Positions 1 to 8,551 of a stretch of DNA of 21,333 bases are shown here, in pieces (position 1 is the first letter of the stretch; every line of letters starts with the position of its first letter). The notes under the pieces were generated by a model. That model was not told the origin of the DNA. It made no database searches and saw only the letters and a program-made list of their open reading frames with translations. The DNA lies in NCBI RefSeq assembly GCF_003436425.1, contig NZ_QSPK01000040.1:1-21333 (forward strand), given 5' to 3'. This DNA is from Eubacterium sp. TM05-53 (GTDB lineage: Bacteria > Bacillota_I > Bacilli_A > Erysipelotrichales > Erysipelotrichaceae). The position numbers were made by a program, and so were the translations under genes.

Positions 1-85
1 ATATGCCATGGCTAGAGGACTTGAAATTTCCTAGGGGTTATCAGATGGGTACTCACAAAGTTTTTTAAGAAACTTTCTTTTTTTT

Positions 86-535
86 ATGTCTTTTTCACAT
101 TGGAATCGTATCATAGTATGTATGAACTATTTATACTACGAATACAAATCCAGTACTGTGTGCACAGTTAAAGAAGATGAAAAGCTATACCACAAGAGTT
201 TAAGCACGCAAAACTATTTAAACGAAAAATGCTTGTTGAATGGATCTACCCTTAAAGGAAGACAAGAAGCCTTTGTCTATCAAATGAAAGTTAAAAAATA
301 TATCCCTGTTGTCGTATCGATTTCAAGAAAGGAAATCTACTTTCCTAATAAATCAAAAAAAGCACATGACTGTATCTGGATCAATTATGCCAATATTCAA
401 GACGTCACTTACTTTCAATCCACTTGCACAATCACATTTCATGATGGATCCACCCTAGATTGTGATCATCCTAAACGAATCCAACAAACGCTGAAACAAA
501 TTTTCCGCTATCTAAATAAAAACACACCGGATTAA
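86..535 (+). CDS. comK: ComK-family competence transcription factor, short form
   Basis: ComK is the DNA-binding activator of late competence (DNA uptake) genes in Bacillus and relatives. The central part of this 149-residue protein follows the ComK pattern as I remember it: CLLNGSTLKGRQ matches the CRFFGSSYAGRK segment, IPVVVS...IYFPNKS...CIWINYANI matches the IMVD...FLFPTLS...CGWISHVHV segment, and TITFHDGSTLD matches the TFSNGKTMEL strand. The B. subtilis protein has about 192 residues, so the C-terminal tail is largely missing here. The start is unclear: ATG at 86 follows a T-run and has no good ribosome-binding site, and ATG at 122 (137 residues) may be the true start. An in-frame stop at 32-34 rules out a longer N-terminus. 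The gene converges with ridA. Family assignment is by eye; function in competence is inferred. Confidence 0.68.
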   Translation: MSFSHWNRIIVCMNYLYYEYKSSTVCTVKEDEKLYHKSLSTQNYLNEKCLLNGSTLKGRQEAFVYQMKVKKYIPVVVSISRKEIYFPNKSKKAHDCIWINYANIQDVTYFQSTCTITFHDGSTLDCDHPKRIQQTLKQIFRYLNKNTPD

Positions 536-542
536 CCGGTGT
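524..542 (-). terminator. Rho-independent terminator of the miaB-rnjB-ftsK-ridA cluster
   Basis: A perfect 7-bp inverted repeat (ACACCGG, loop ATTAA, CCGGTGT) lies between the converging comK and ridA genes. Read on the minus strand it is followed by GTTTTTATTT, so it fits a terminator for ridA. On the plus strand the bases after it are not T-rich. The stem-loop overlaps the last codons and the stop of comK. Confidence 0.75.
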
Positions 543-543
543 A

Positions 544-972
544 TTAGTGGCAACCTCCACCACATGATGAACAATCATGTGAGCAACTTGATTGTTGCAT
601 TTGTTCTTCATGACGAAGTGTATTCACGCCAAGACCCTCAATACATACTGTGGCATTATCGACTAAATTCGATACTTCTACAATTGTACATGCTGGGAAT
701 GGTTCATCGACAAAGTTTTTGAATGTATTCAAGAATGCTTCTTTATCCTCGATATTCTTTAAATACACAGTGAACTTCACAACATGGTGAAGCTGTAAAC
801 CATAGTTTGATAAAACATCAATAACCTTATTGATAGCTGTAATTGTCTGTTCCTGAATGCTTTCGCCAAGTCCAGTCTGACCACTTAAATAAAAGAAGTC
901 TCCCAATTGAACCATATTTGAAACACAAGATGTTCCCTCTTGTTTTCCTGCTGATTTTAAAAATATATTCAT
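544..972 (-). CDS. ridA: RidA/YjgF-family enamine/imine deaminase with a Cys/His-rich tail
   Basis: RidA proteins are cytosolic trimers that hydrolyse reactive enamines/imines formed by PLP enzymes. The protein has 142 residues. Residues about 1-118 follow the family: the SGQTG segment, AINKVIDVLSNYGL, VVKFTVYLKNI, and PFPACTIVEVSNL...VCIEGLGV. After that comes a tail absent from typical RidA proteins of about 125 residues: SSCSHDCSSCGGGCH, with four Cys and two His. It could bind a metal, but this is inference. The canonical catalytic arginine usually written PxR(T/S) near the FPACT segment is not obvious, so the activity may differ. It starts 25 nt after the ftsK stop, with an AAGGAA ribosome-binding site, and is the last gene of the cluster. 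Confidence 0.88.
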   Translation of the reverse strand: MNIFLKSAGKQEGTSCVSNMVQLGDFFYLSGQTGLGESIQEQTITAINKVIDVLSNYGLQLHHVVKFTVYLKNIEDKEAFLNTFKNFVDEPFPACTIVEVSNLVDNATVCIEGLGVNTLRHEEQMQQSSCSHDCSSCGGGCH

Positions 973-997
973 AGTACTAAATTCCTTTCTTCTCCTA

Positions 998-3340
998 TTA
1001 TATAGAATCTATGCCATCTTCTAAAGTGTTTTGCACTAAAATTTCTCTAGGCTTACTTCCTCTTGCAGGACCAATGATACCATTTGCCTCTAAAACATCC
1101 ATCAATCTTGCCGCTCTAGAATAACCCACAGAGAACTTTCTTTGAATCAAAGACGTACTTGCCTTTCTAGATGCGATCACAAAACGCTTCACTTCCTCAT
1201 ACAAAGGATCGGCCGTAACATTTCCCGCTTCATTTCCTTGATTTTGTAAATCTTTTAATTGAATAAAGGCATCATCATATTTTGGTCTTGCCTGCGATTT
1301 CACAAATGCACAAATGTTATTGACTTCTTCATCCTTAATAAAGACACCCTGAATACGTCTAGGACTCGTCTCACCATTTGGTAAATACAACATATCTCCA
1401 TTTCCTAGCAAACGCTCTGCTCCAGCTTGGTCCAAAATCGTTCTTGAATCGACAGATTGTGATACCGCAAACGCAATACGACTTGGAATATTTGCCTTAA
1501 TAACACCTGTAATGACATCCACACTCGGTCTTTGTGTGGCAACAATCAAATGAATACCGGCGGCACGAGCAAGTTGTGTAATTCTTTGAATACTTGCTTC
1601 AACTTCTTTAGCTGCCACCAACATCAAATCGGCCAACTCATCAATGATAATCACAATACGAGGCAATACTTTTAAATGATCATCCTCATGATTTTTGACA
1701 TACTCATTATATGCCGTAATATTACGAACACCTAATTCACCAAACAAGTCATAACGACGATCCATCATTTCTACAATGACCTTTAATGCCTTATTAGCAA
1801 GATCACCATCCGTAATCACTGGAGATAATAAATGTGGTACATCATTATATGGAGTAAACTCCACTTTTTTAGGATCAATCAAAACTAATTTTACTTCATC
1901 TGGCTTTGTTCGCATTAAAACCGAAGAAATAATCGCATTGACACATACCGATTTACCACTACCCGTAGCTCCTGCAATCAATAAGTGTGGCATACGATTT
2001 AATTCGCCATAGACATTATTTCCCATTAAGTCTTTTCCTAAACAGAAAAGCAACTTTTTATCTTTCATAGAATCCGGTATTGTACGCATCAAATCCTTCA
2101 TCTGAACACTTGTCTTTTCAACGTTTGGAATTTCAATTCCAACACTTGCCTTACCCGGGATCGGTGCTTCAATACGAATATCCTTAGCCGCTAGCCCCAT
2201 CTTGATATCATTTTGTAAGTTACTGATTTTATTCACACGAACACCAAGTTCTGGTTTGATTTCAAACTTTGTGACACTTGGACCAATATGAATCTGTACA
2301 AGCTTAGCCTCCACACCAAATTCATGTAAGATCTCAATCAGTTTTTCACCTTTTTCCTTCGCTGTAGTCACATTCGCATTGGATCTTGATTTTCTTTCCA
2401 TATCCTCTAAAACATTTAATTTTGGAAGCTTATAGTTTTTAAAATTCGAATTTTCATCCGCAACATAATGTTTAGGTTCAACCTTTTCTACAACACCCTC
2501 ATTGACAACAGGAACTTCTTTTTTAGTCTCTACAGGACTAGGCTCATCATCCACATCCACCATAAAGCTAGGTTTTCTAGGTTCTAAATCTCCAATAATC
2601 AAAGGCTCATCCGCTTCTTTTTCTTCATCCACTGGATCTGGTTGTACAGGCTTTACAGGATCCGCGTTAATAATTTGAAAACTTGATTCATTTGTATCTT
2701 CATCTTCAAAAATAAAGTTTTTACGATCAATCGAAACCGGTGTTTCCTTGATTGGAGCACTCTTCATTACTTTTTTAGGTTTTCTTTCATAACCCACGAT
2801 TTTTTCATAACCAAACATTAAAATAGCTAGCACAAAAAACAATAGTACCATTACATAGCTTCCCGCATAATCAAACAATGACTGGAAGAAGCATAGTAAT
2901 AAAACACCCATTAGACCTGCATGCGTTGAAAGATTACCTGTGATAATATTTCCAGCATTACCAAGCACAAAATCAAGCCCATAACTTCCTGGGTGTGGTT
3001 TAAACTCCATAATGGATGACATCAGGCTTAAACCAAGCACAAAAAATAAAATTCCAAACAAATATCTTTTTCTTAATGGCAAATATTCTTTGTGAAAAAT
3101 CGCAACGCTACAAAAGACACATGTCATTAAAAACAATATATTTGTCAAGATTCCAAATAGAAATTCAAAGAAGTGATGTAAAAATGCACCTACAACTCCA
3201 AATTCTAAAGTCGCTATAAAGCTAATACATATCATACAAATAAGGAAACACAAACGAAATAAGTTTGAGTGCAACCAAGACGTTTGTGTTTTCTTTTTCG
3301 TAGATTTTCTTCGTGTTGTTTTTTTTCTGGCTTTTGCCAT
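998..3340 (-). CDS. ftsK: FtsK/SpoIIIE DNA translocase
   Basis: This is a membrane-anchored hexameric ATPase that pumps chromosomal DNA through the closing division (or sporulation) septum. The 780 residues show a very basic N-terminus, four or five membrane helices within about residues 25-180, an acidic/proline-rich linker (about 190-300), then the motor. The motor has Walker A GATGSGKS near residue 460 and Walker B IVIIIDELADLM near residue 565. The C-terminal winged-helix gamma domain (GYSRAARLMDVLE...GIIGPARGSKPREIL) reads KOPS/SRS DNA polarity signals. Length matches the SpoIIIE/FtsK class of Firmicutes. It begins 14 nt after the RNase J-like gene, with a GTGGGG-type ribosome-binding site. 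SpoIIIE and FtsK roles cannot be separated from sequence alone. Confidence 0.96.
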   Translation of the reverse strand: MAKARKKTTRRKSTKKKTQTSWLHSNLFRLCFLICMICISFIATLEFGVVGAFLHHFFEFLFGILTNILFLMTCVFCSVAIFHKEYLPLRKRYLFGILFFVLGLSLMSSIMEFKPHPGSYGLDFVLGNAGNIITGNLSTHAGLMGVLLLCFFQSLFDYAGSYVMVLLFFVLAILMFGYEKIVGYERKPKKVMKSAPIKETPVSIDRKNFIFEDEDTNESSFQIINADPVKPVQPDPVDEEKEADEPLIIGDLEPRKPSFMVDVDDEPSPVETKKEVPVVNEGVVEKVEPKHYVADENSNFKNYKLPKLNVLEDMERKSRSNANVTTAKEKGEKLIEILHEFGVEAKLVQIHIGPSVTKFEIKPELGVRVNKISNLQNDIKMGLAAKDIRIEAPIPGKASVGIEIPNVEKTSVQMKDLMRTIPDSMKDKKLLFCLGKDLMGNNVYGELNRMPHLLIAGATGSGKSVCVNAIISSVLMRTKPDEVKLVLIDPKKVEFTPYNDVPHLLSPVITDGDLANKALKVIVEMMDRRYDLFGELGVRNITAYNEYVKNHEDDHLKVLPRIVIIIDELADLMLVAAKEVEASIQRITQLARAAGIHLIVATQRPSVDVITGVIKANIPSRIAFAVSQSVDSRTILDQAGAERLLGNGDMLYLPNGETSPRRIQGVFIKDEEVNNICAFVKSQARPKYDDAFIQLKDLQNQGNEAGNVTADPLYEEVKRFVIASRKASTSLIQRKFSVGYSRAARLMDVLEANGIIGPARGSKPREILVQNTLEDGIDSI

Positions 3341-3354
3341 ACTTACCCCACTTT

Positions 3355-5046
3355 CTACTTATTTAAGTTTATTTCTAAAATAACCGGTAAGATCATCGGT
3401 CTTTTTGCGGTTTGTTTATAAAGATATTTAGAAACCTTATCACGAATCAAGTTACGCGTTTCTAAATTGTCATACGTCTTATTTTCAACCGCCTCATTGA
3501 TCGTATCCTCCATGATTTTAGCTACATCACCCGTGATGTATTCTGCATCACGCAAATAGATCAAGCCACGACTTTGTACATCTGGACCATTAATGATCTT
3601 CTTTGTCTTTGCGTTGATACCAATAGCCAAGATCATAACGCCATCTGTACTTAAAGTCTCACGATCCTTTAATACGACACCCGCCATATCCCAGTTTTCT
3701 TTTCCATCGATCATCGTTTCATGAAGTTCTAATTCCATTGCACAAGAAACTAATTTACGATTTTCAAAAGTGGCAACCTGACCATTATCTAAAATGATGA
3801 TACGACTTGGATCATATCCCATTTCAACCGCAATCTGCGAATTCATGTGTAATAAACGATATTCTCCCTTAATAGGAATATAGTATTTTGGTTTTGTAAG
3901 GAAGATCATCATCTTCAAATCTTCTTTACTAGGGTGCATACTCAAAACATTCTTATCTAAGACGATGATTTCACCCTCTTTTTTGTACATGTCATTTTCC
4001 ATGCTTTTGAATTCATTTTCAACACCAGGCACAACTGGACTTGCGACCACAATGACATCATCCTGATCAAATACAATCGATTCTAATTCATTGTTGGCAA
4101 TGTTGTTGATGGTTTTGAATAAAGATTTACCTTGACCCGAAATAATGACGACAACATCTTTCATAGAGTTATCAAAATCAGCTGGATCAATCACTAAAGA
4201 AGGATCCACTTCGTAACCAATTTCTTTTAATCGTCCTACTAAATCACGCAATTCTTTTGAATAGAATACCATCTTACGACGGCTTGCCATACAACAATCA
4301 ATGATTTCCTGAATACGATATACACTTTGTGTATACACACTCACAAAGACACGCTTATTTTCATGGGTTTCTAAAACTTGTAGAAGCTTAGGGGAAATAC
4401 GATGACTCGGAGAAGTGTGTCCACTTCTTTCTGCACCTTTACTTTCCTGCAACAAAACCAATACGCCTTCGTTACCAAGTTCTGAAATTGTTGTGAAATC
4501 GGCACGATATGCATCATCTAAATCATCATAGTCTTCAATAAATTCACCAGAATATACAATATAGCCTTGATCTGTACCAATCGCTAAACCAAATGTTCCT
4601 GGATAAGCATGCGTAATTGGGAAGAAGACAACTCTTCTTTTACCAATACGCTTTTTATCATTACGCTTTACAGAATGCACACGCACACCTGTAATATGTT
4701 CCTGACGAATCATTTTCTGTACTTCTTTGACAGCTAATGGAGCGGTATAAACATCACAAGGGACTTGTTTTAATAAATATGGTAAAGCTCCCATTACGTC
4801 ATCATGACCATGCGTAATAAAAATACCTGCGACACGATCTTTATTTTCAACTAAATACGTAAAATCCTGAATAATAAATTCGATACCTAAAGATTCCTTG
4901 TTGTCAGGAAACTTGATACCTGCCTCTATTACATAGATGAATTCATCCACCTCCACACAGAATAAGTTTTTACCATCTTCATCTAAACCACCAAGGGCAA
5001 AAATACGGATTTTTTCTGTTAATGAAGGAATTTTTTCTTCTTTCAT
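3355..5046 (-). CDS. rnjB: RNase J family ribonuclease, J2-like with a degenerate metal site
   Basis: RNase J proteins are metallo-beta-lactamase/beta-CASP enzymes with 5' exonuclease and endonuclease activity in mRNA decay and rRNA maturation. The 563 residues cover the whole fold, with the family landmarks GLDEDGKN, the MBL motif near residue 79, SYRIQ...-type beta-CASP segment and a C-terminal domain. Metal ligands are altered. HxHxDH reads HGHDDV (V84 replaces the last His), the GDF aspartate reads GEF, and the HGEYR histidine reads KGEYR. RNase J1 keeps these residues; J2 is known for a weakened site, so I call it J2-like. An AAGGAGATAAT ribosome-binding site precedes the ATG. It lies between miaB and ftsK; in B. 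subtilis rnjB also lies near spoIIIE. Confidence 0.86.
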   Translation of the reverse strand: MKEEKIPSLTEKIRIFALGGLDEDGKNLFCVEVDEFIYVIEAGIKFPDNKESLGIEFIIQDFTYLVENKDRVAGIFITHGHDDVMGALPYLLKQVPCDVYTAPLAVKEVQKMIRQEHITGVRVHSVKRNDKKRIGKRRVVFFPITHAYPGTFGLAIGTDQGYIVYSGEFIEDYDDLDDAYRADFTTISELGNEGVLVLLQESKGAERSGHTSPSHRISPKLLQVLETHENKRVFVSVYTQSVYRIQEIIDCCMASRRKMVFYSKELRDLVGRLKEIGYEVDPSLVIDPADFDNSMKDVVVIISGQGKSLFKTINNIANNELESIVFDQDDVIVVASPVVPGVENEFKSMENDMYKKEGEIIVLDKNVLSMHPSKEDLKMMIFLTKPKYYIPIKGEYRLLHMNSQIAVEMGYDPSRIIILDNGQVATFENRKLVSCAMELELHETMIDGKENWDMAGVVLKDRETLSTDGVMILAIGINAKTKKIINGPDVQSRGLIYLRDAEYITGDVAKIMEDTINEAVENKTYDNLETRNLIRDKVSKYLYKQTAKRPMILPVILEINLNK

Positions 5047-5079
5047 ATTATCTCCTTTTAAATAGTATTATTTTTCTAA

Positions 5080-5088
5080 ATTATATCA
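5080..5088 (-). promoter_or_regulatory. Possible extended -10 promoter for the rnjB-like gene
   Basis: On the minus strand TGATATAAT forms a TGn extended -10 with a consensus TATAAT (5080-5085). It overlaps the miaB stop codon and lies about 35 bp before the rnjB start. The -35 region, inside miaB, is poor. This may give rnjB, ftsK and ridA transcription independent of miaB. Confidence 0.4.
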
Positions 5089-6519
5089 CACCGCAACGCC
5101 ATCTAAAGAGAAACTTTTCGCATCTGTGATTTCGACTTCTACAAATTCTCCAGGCTGAATATTTTCACCTTTAAAGTTAACTAATTTTTGCGTGTCTGTA
5201 TATCCAGAATATACATTTTCATTCTTTTTGCTTAAGCCATCCACTAATACAGTAACAGTACGACCGACATAAGCTTTATTCTTTTCTAAAGCTAGATCAT
5301 TCCATGTTTTATTTAATTTTGCCAAACGCTTTCTCTTTGTCTCCATATCAACAGAATCATGCATACGGCTGGCTGGTGTACCAGGTCTTGCTGAGAAAAT
5401 AAACGTAAAGGCATTGTCGTATTTACAATAACGAACCACATCTAGAGTGTGTTCAAACTGCTCATCGGTTTCATTTGGGAAACCAACAATGATATCGGTT
5501 GAAACAGAAACATTTGGAATTGTATTGACAATTTTATCATATAAAGCTAAGTAAGATTCTTTTGTATAACGACGACCCATTAACTTAAGTACATCATCAT
5601 CTCCTGATTGTAGTGGCAAATGAATAAATGGCATGATATTGTCATATTTTGCGATAATATCAATCATTTCTTCCGAGAAATCCCAAGGATGACTTGTTGT
5701 AAAACGAACACGAGGAATTCCAATCTTAGCCACTTCTTCTAATAATGTCGCAAAATCCTGTTCATTATCCATATCTTTTCCATACGCATTTACGTTTTGT
5801 CCAAGTAATGTGATTTCTTTATACCCCTCATCCTTAAGTTGCTGCACTTCTTTTAAAATTTCAGACATCTTACGTGAACGCTGTTTTCCACGCGTATAAG
5901 GAACAATACAATATGTACAGAATTTATCGCAACCATACATAATGTTGACCCAAGCCTTGAATGTTCCAAAACGGTGTACTGGTAGATTTTCGTAAACTTC
6001 TCCTTCTTTAGAATAGATCTTTACAACTTTTTTACCCTCAACCATACAACTATAAAGCATGCTAGGAAGTTCTTGAATATTATGTGTTCCAAACAATAAA
6101 CGAACTTGAGGATATTTCGTTAATAAAGTTTCAACTAAACCTTCCTCTTGTGCCATACATCCACAAACACCAATCACAAGATCTTTATTTTCGCGATATA
6201 AACGTTTGAAGTTACCAATCTCACCCAATACTTTTTCTTCCGCATTTTGACGAATGGCACACGTATTGATGATAATGACATCACTGCCTTCAGCCGTTTC
6301 ATTTGGAGTAAATCCTAATTCATCTAGAATACCAGCCAATGTTTCACTATCACGCTCATTGGCCTGGCAGCCATATGTAGAAATAAAATATTTTTTTCCT
6401 CTTCCCATCATACGAGCATCTTCAGGAATATTAAATGTATCAATACGATCAATTGTATTTGTAGTACGCTTTTGTGCTTCTTTTAAATCGGGTAATACCC
6501 ATCCTGGTTTTTGTTTCAT
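5086..6519 (-). CDS. miaB: tRNA-2-methylthio-N6-dimethylallyladenosine synthase MiaB
   Basis: This radical-SAM methylthiotransferase adds the 2-methylthio group to i6A37 of tRNAs that read UNN codons. From the N-terminus it shows the UPF0004 cluster cysteines (STYGCQAN near residue 50, NTCAIR, GVCGCMAQ), the radical-SAM motif CDKFCTYC followed by IVPYTRGKQRSR, and a C-terminal TRAM domain (AYVGRTVTVLVDG). The 477-residue form starting at 6519 is chosen because an AAAGGAGATCAC ribosome-binding site sits just before that ATG. An upstream in-frame ATG at 6600 would read through a terminator hairpin and add 27 residues with no family similarity. It heads the cluster with rnjB, ftsK and ridA. The ferredoxin gene just upstream could supply electrons to the Fe-S enzyme; that is inference. 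Confidence 0.96.
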   Translation of the reverse strand: MKQKPGWVLPDLKEAQKRTTNTIDRIDTFNIPEDARMMGRGKKYFISTYGCQANERDSETLAGILDELGFTPNETAEGSDVIIINTCAIRQNAEEKVLGEIGNFKRLYRENKDLVIGVCGCMAQEEGLVETLLTKYPQVRLLFGTHNIQELPSMLYSCMVEGKKVVKIYSKEGEVYENLPVHRFGTFKAWVNIMYGCDKFCTYCIVPYTRGKQRSRKMSEILKEVQQLKDEGYKEITLLGQNVNAYGKDMDNEQDFATLLEEVAKIGIPRVRFTTSHPWDFSEEMIDIIAKYDNIMPFIHLPLQSGDDDVLKLMGRRYTKESYLALYDKIVNTIPNVSVSTDIIVGFPNETDEQFEHTLDVVRYCKYDNAFTFIFSARPGTPASRMHDSVDMETKRKRLAKLNKTWNDLALEKNKAYVGRTVTVLVDGLSKKNENVYSGYTDTQKLVNFKGENIQPGEFVEVEITDAKSFSLDGVAV

Positions 6520-6533
6520 GTGATCTCCTTTCG

Positions 6534-6562
6534 AAAAAAAATGCCAAGCATTAAGCTTGGCA
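6534..6562 (-). terminator. Rho-independent terminator after the ferredoxin gene
   Basis: On the minus strand an 8-bp stem, TGCCAAGC, loop TTAAT, GCTTGGCA (6542-6562), is followed by a run of eight T (6534-6541). It ends the ferredoxin transcript 18 nt after the stop. The miaB ribosome-binding site begins almost directly after the T-run. Confidence 0.88.
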
Positions 6563-6580
6563 AATGTGTTTAAATTTGAA

Positions 6581-6754
6581 TTACTGGTTGATTGCTCCAA
6601 CAGGGCAAGTTCCTACGCATGAACCGCAGTCGATGCAAGTTCCTTCGTCACAAACTGATTTTCCTTCATCGTCTAATGAAAGAGCTCCTACAGGGCATCC
6701 TCCTACACAAGCACCACATCCGATGCAAGCATCTTTATCGATATTTACTGCCAT
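6581..6754 (-). CDS. Small 2[4Fe-4S] ferredoxin (57 residues)
   Basis: This is a clostridial-type soluble electron carrier. The 57-residue translation begins MAVNIDKDACIGCGACVGGC and has two CxxCxxCxxxCP motifs, CIGCGACVGGCP (residues 10-21) and CIDCGSCVGTCP (residues 40-51). Each supplies three Cys to one cubane and one to the other. A GGAGGAAATAACA ribosome-binding site precedes the ATG, and the gene has its own strong promoter (6790-6818) and terminator (6534-6562), so it is probably expressed as a short monocistronic mRNA. A physiological partner cannot be named from the sequence. Pyruvate:ferredoxin oxidoreductase or hydrogenase would be typical in an anaerobe. Confidence 0.95.
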   Translation of the reverse strand: MAVNIDKDACIGCGACVGGCPVGALSLDDEGKSVCDEGTCIDCGSCVGTCPVGAINQ

Positions 6755-6789
6755 TGTTATTTCCTCCTTGTTTAATAATTTATACTCAA

Positions 6790-6818
6790 ATTATAACGAT
6801 AACCAAGTAGTGAATCAA
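6790..6818 (-). promoter_or_regulatory. Sigma-A-type promoter of the ferredoxin gene
   Basis: On the minus strand the -35 is TTGATT (6813-6818), the spacer is 17 bp, and the -10 is TATAAT (6790-6795). The start codon is 36 bp downstream of the -10. Near-consensus boxes with optimal spacing predict strong constitutive expression. Nothing else of note was seen between 6819 and 6874. Confidence 0.8.
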
Positions 6819-6874
6819 GACAGTTTAGTAAGTGCAGGCTTACCGTAATTCATTTACCAAACTAAAAAATTGAA

Positions 6875-6893
6875 GTCGGGACTAAAGCCCGAC
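6875..6893 (-). terminator. Rho-independent terminator after rny
   Basis: The inverted repeat GTCGGG...CCCGAC has a 7-nt loop and begins 4 nt after the rny stop. On the minus strand it is followed by TTCAATTTTTT. The plus-strand side is also T-rich (ATTTTTATTTT), so it could stop transcription in both directions, although no plus-strand gene precedes it. Confidence 0.8.
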
Positions 6894-6897
6894 ATTT

Positions 6898-8454
6898 TTA
6901 TTTTGCGTATTCCTGGGCACGTGTCTCACGAATAACATTAACCTTAATTTGACCTGGATATGTCAATTCAGATTCAATCTTATCACGAATATCACGAGCT
7001 AATTTTACACAAGTCAAGTCATTCACGTGTTCTGGGTTTACAAGGACACGAATTTCACGACCTGCCTGAATCGCAAACGCATTTGAAACACCTTCAAATC
7101 CATTCGCAATCTTTTCTAAGTTTTCAAGACGGTTGATATAAGCCTGAGCACTTTCTTTACGTGCACCAGGTCTTGCAGCACTAATTGTATCCGCTGCGAT
7201 AACCAAATGACTTGTCAAGAACTTAGGTTCTACGTCTCCATGGTGTGAGTGGATCGCATTTAATACGATTTCTTTTTCACCATGTTTCTTACAGAACTTG
7301 TATCCCAATTCAACATGAGATCCATCTTGCTGCTCAATATTCAATGCCTTACCAATATCGTGCAATAATCCAGCACGTTTGGCAATTTGTTGATTCAATC
7401 CAAGTTCAGCTGCCATACATCCAGCGATATAGGCAACTTCCATAGAGTGCTGCAAAGCATTTTGTCCATAAGAATAACGATATTTTAATGTACCGATCAA
7501 TTTTACAATTTCACGATCAATACGACCAATACCCAATTTGAAGATAGCTTCCTCACCAGCCTTCATGATCTCTTGATCAATTTCATTCTGGTATTTCTTA
7601 ACAACATCTTCAATTCGTCCTGGCTGAATTCTTCCATCACGAATCAAGTGTTCCAAAGCTAAACGAGCCACTTCACGACGTACTGGATTAAAACATGTAA
7701 TCGTAATCAAATCTGGAGTATCATCAATGTTTAATTCAACACCTGTTGCTTGTTCAAAACAACGAATATTACGTCCTTCACGACCAATGATACGTCCCTT
7801 CATTTCTTCACCAGGTAAAGAAACAACACTGACTGTCTTTTCTTGTGTTTCCTGCTGAGACATACGCTCAATGGCTAAGGCAATGATATTCTGTGCTTTT
7901 TCATTTGCAGTAGCCTTTGCCTCATCCTCTTTATCTTTGATGTATGCAATTGTTTCATGTTCCATTTTCTTTTCCACAATCGCAAATAATTCATCTTTAG
8001 CTGCCTGGCTTGACATTTTGGCAACATTTTCTAAAACGACAACCTGTTTGTCAATTTCTTCTTGTAATTTCTTTTCTTTTTCGTCTAATGATGTCAGTTT
8101 GTCAGCAACACTTTTCATCTTTTCATTAATCTGACGCTCTTTTTGATTTAACGCTTCATCACGAAAATTCAAGTTATCTTCTCTACGCAATAACTTGTTC
8201 TCTAATTCCATTGATTCTTGTTTACGTTCTTTAATTTCTTTTTCAGCTTCTACGCGCAAATCATGAGCCTGTGTCTTTCCGTCTAACACAGCTTGTTTTA
8301 CACGAGATTCAGCTTCATTTTGAGCTTCTTTTAAAATCTGTTCCGCTTTTTGCTGATTCTTATTTAAACCTGCTTTGGAAATTCCGACATGAATGCCTAA
8401 TCCAATCGCAAGACCTGCGACACCAGACGATAAAACGATCCATAGTACATCCAT
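6898..8454 (-). CDS. rny: Ribonuclease Y
   Basis: RNase Y is the membrane-anchored endoribonuclease that starts mRNA turnover in many Firmicutes. The 518 residues match the usual length of about 520. Domain order is one N-terminal membrane helix (about 3-24), a long charged coiled coil (about 30-195, rich in E/K/Q), and a KH RNA-binding domain (GRIIGREGRNIRCFE, about 215-270). A metal-dependent HD domain follows (AGLLHDIGKALN near residue 365, then HSHHG). The C-terminus (TYPGQIKVNVIRETRAQEYAK) is typical. An AAAAGGAGG ribosome-binding site precedes the ATG. It appears to be a single-gene transcript with its own promoter (8500-8528) and terminator. Confidence 0.98.
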   Translation of the reverse strand: MDVLWIVLSSGVAGLAIGLGIHVGISKAGLNKNQQKAEQILKEAQNEAESRVKQAVLDGKTQAHDLRVEAEKEIKERKQESMELENKLLRREDNLNFRDEALNQKERQINEKMKSVADKLTSLDEKEKKLQEEIDKQVVVLENVAKMSSQAAKDELFAIVEKKMEHETIAYIKDKEDEAKATANEKAQNIIALAIERMSQQETQEKTVSVVSLPGEEMKGRIIGREGRNIRCFEQATGVELNIDDTPDLITITCFNPVRREVARLALEHLIRDGRIQPGRIEDVVKKYQNEIDQEIMKAGEEAIFKLGIGRIDREIVKLIGTLKYRYSYGQNALQHSMEVAYIAGCMAAELGLNQQIAKRAGLLHDIGKALNIEQQDGSHVELGYKFCKKHGEKEIVLNAIHSHHGDVEPKFLTSHLVIAADTISAARPGARKESAQAYINRLENLEKIANGFEGVSNAFAIQAGREIRVLVNPEHVNDLTCVKLARDIRDKIESELTYPGQIKVNVIRETRAQEYAK

Positions 8455-8499
8455 ACTATTTCCTCCTTTTCGTCCTTTGTTCTAGGTAAAACCAAAAAT

Positions 8500-8528
8500 A
8501 TTATACACGAAAATAGGTATAAAGTCTA
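8500..8528 (-). promoter_or_regulatory. Promoter of rny
   Basis: On the minus strand TATAAT (8500-8505) lies 17 bp downstream of TAGACT (8523-8528), which matches the TTGACA consensus at four of six bases. The rny ATG is 45 bp downstream. It sits between the uppP terminator and rny. Confidence 0.6.
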
Positions 8529-8551
8529 TCAACTCAATAGCCAAAATAAAA

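Noticed and set aside
6520..6600. Longer MiaB start at 6600
   Set aside because: It would read through a terminator hairpin and T-run, and the 6519 start has a near-perfect ribosome-binding site.
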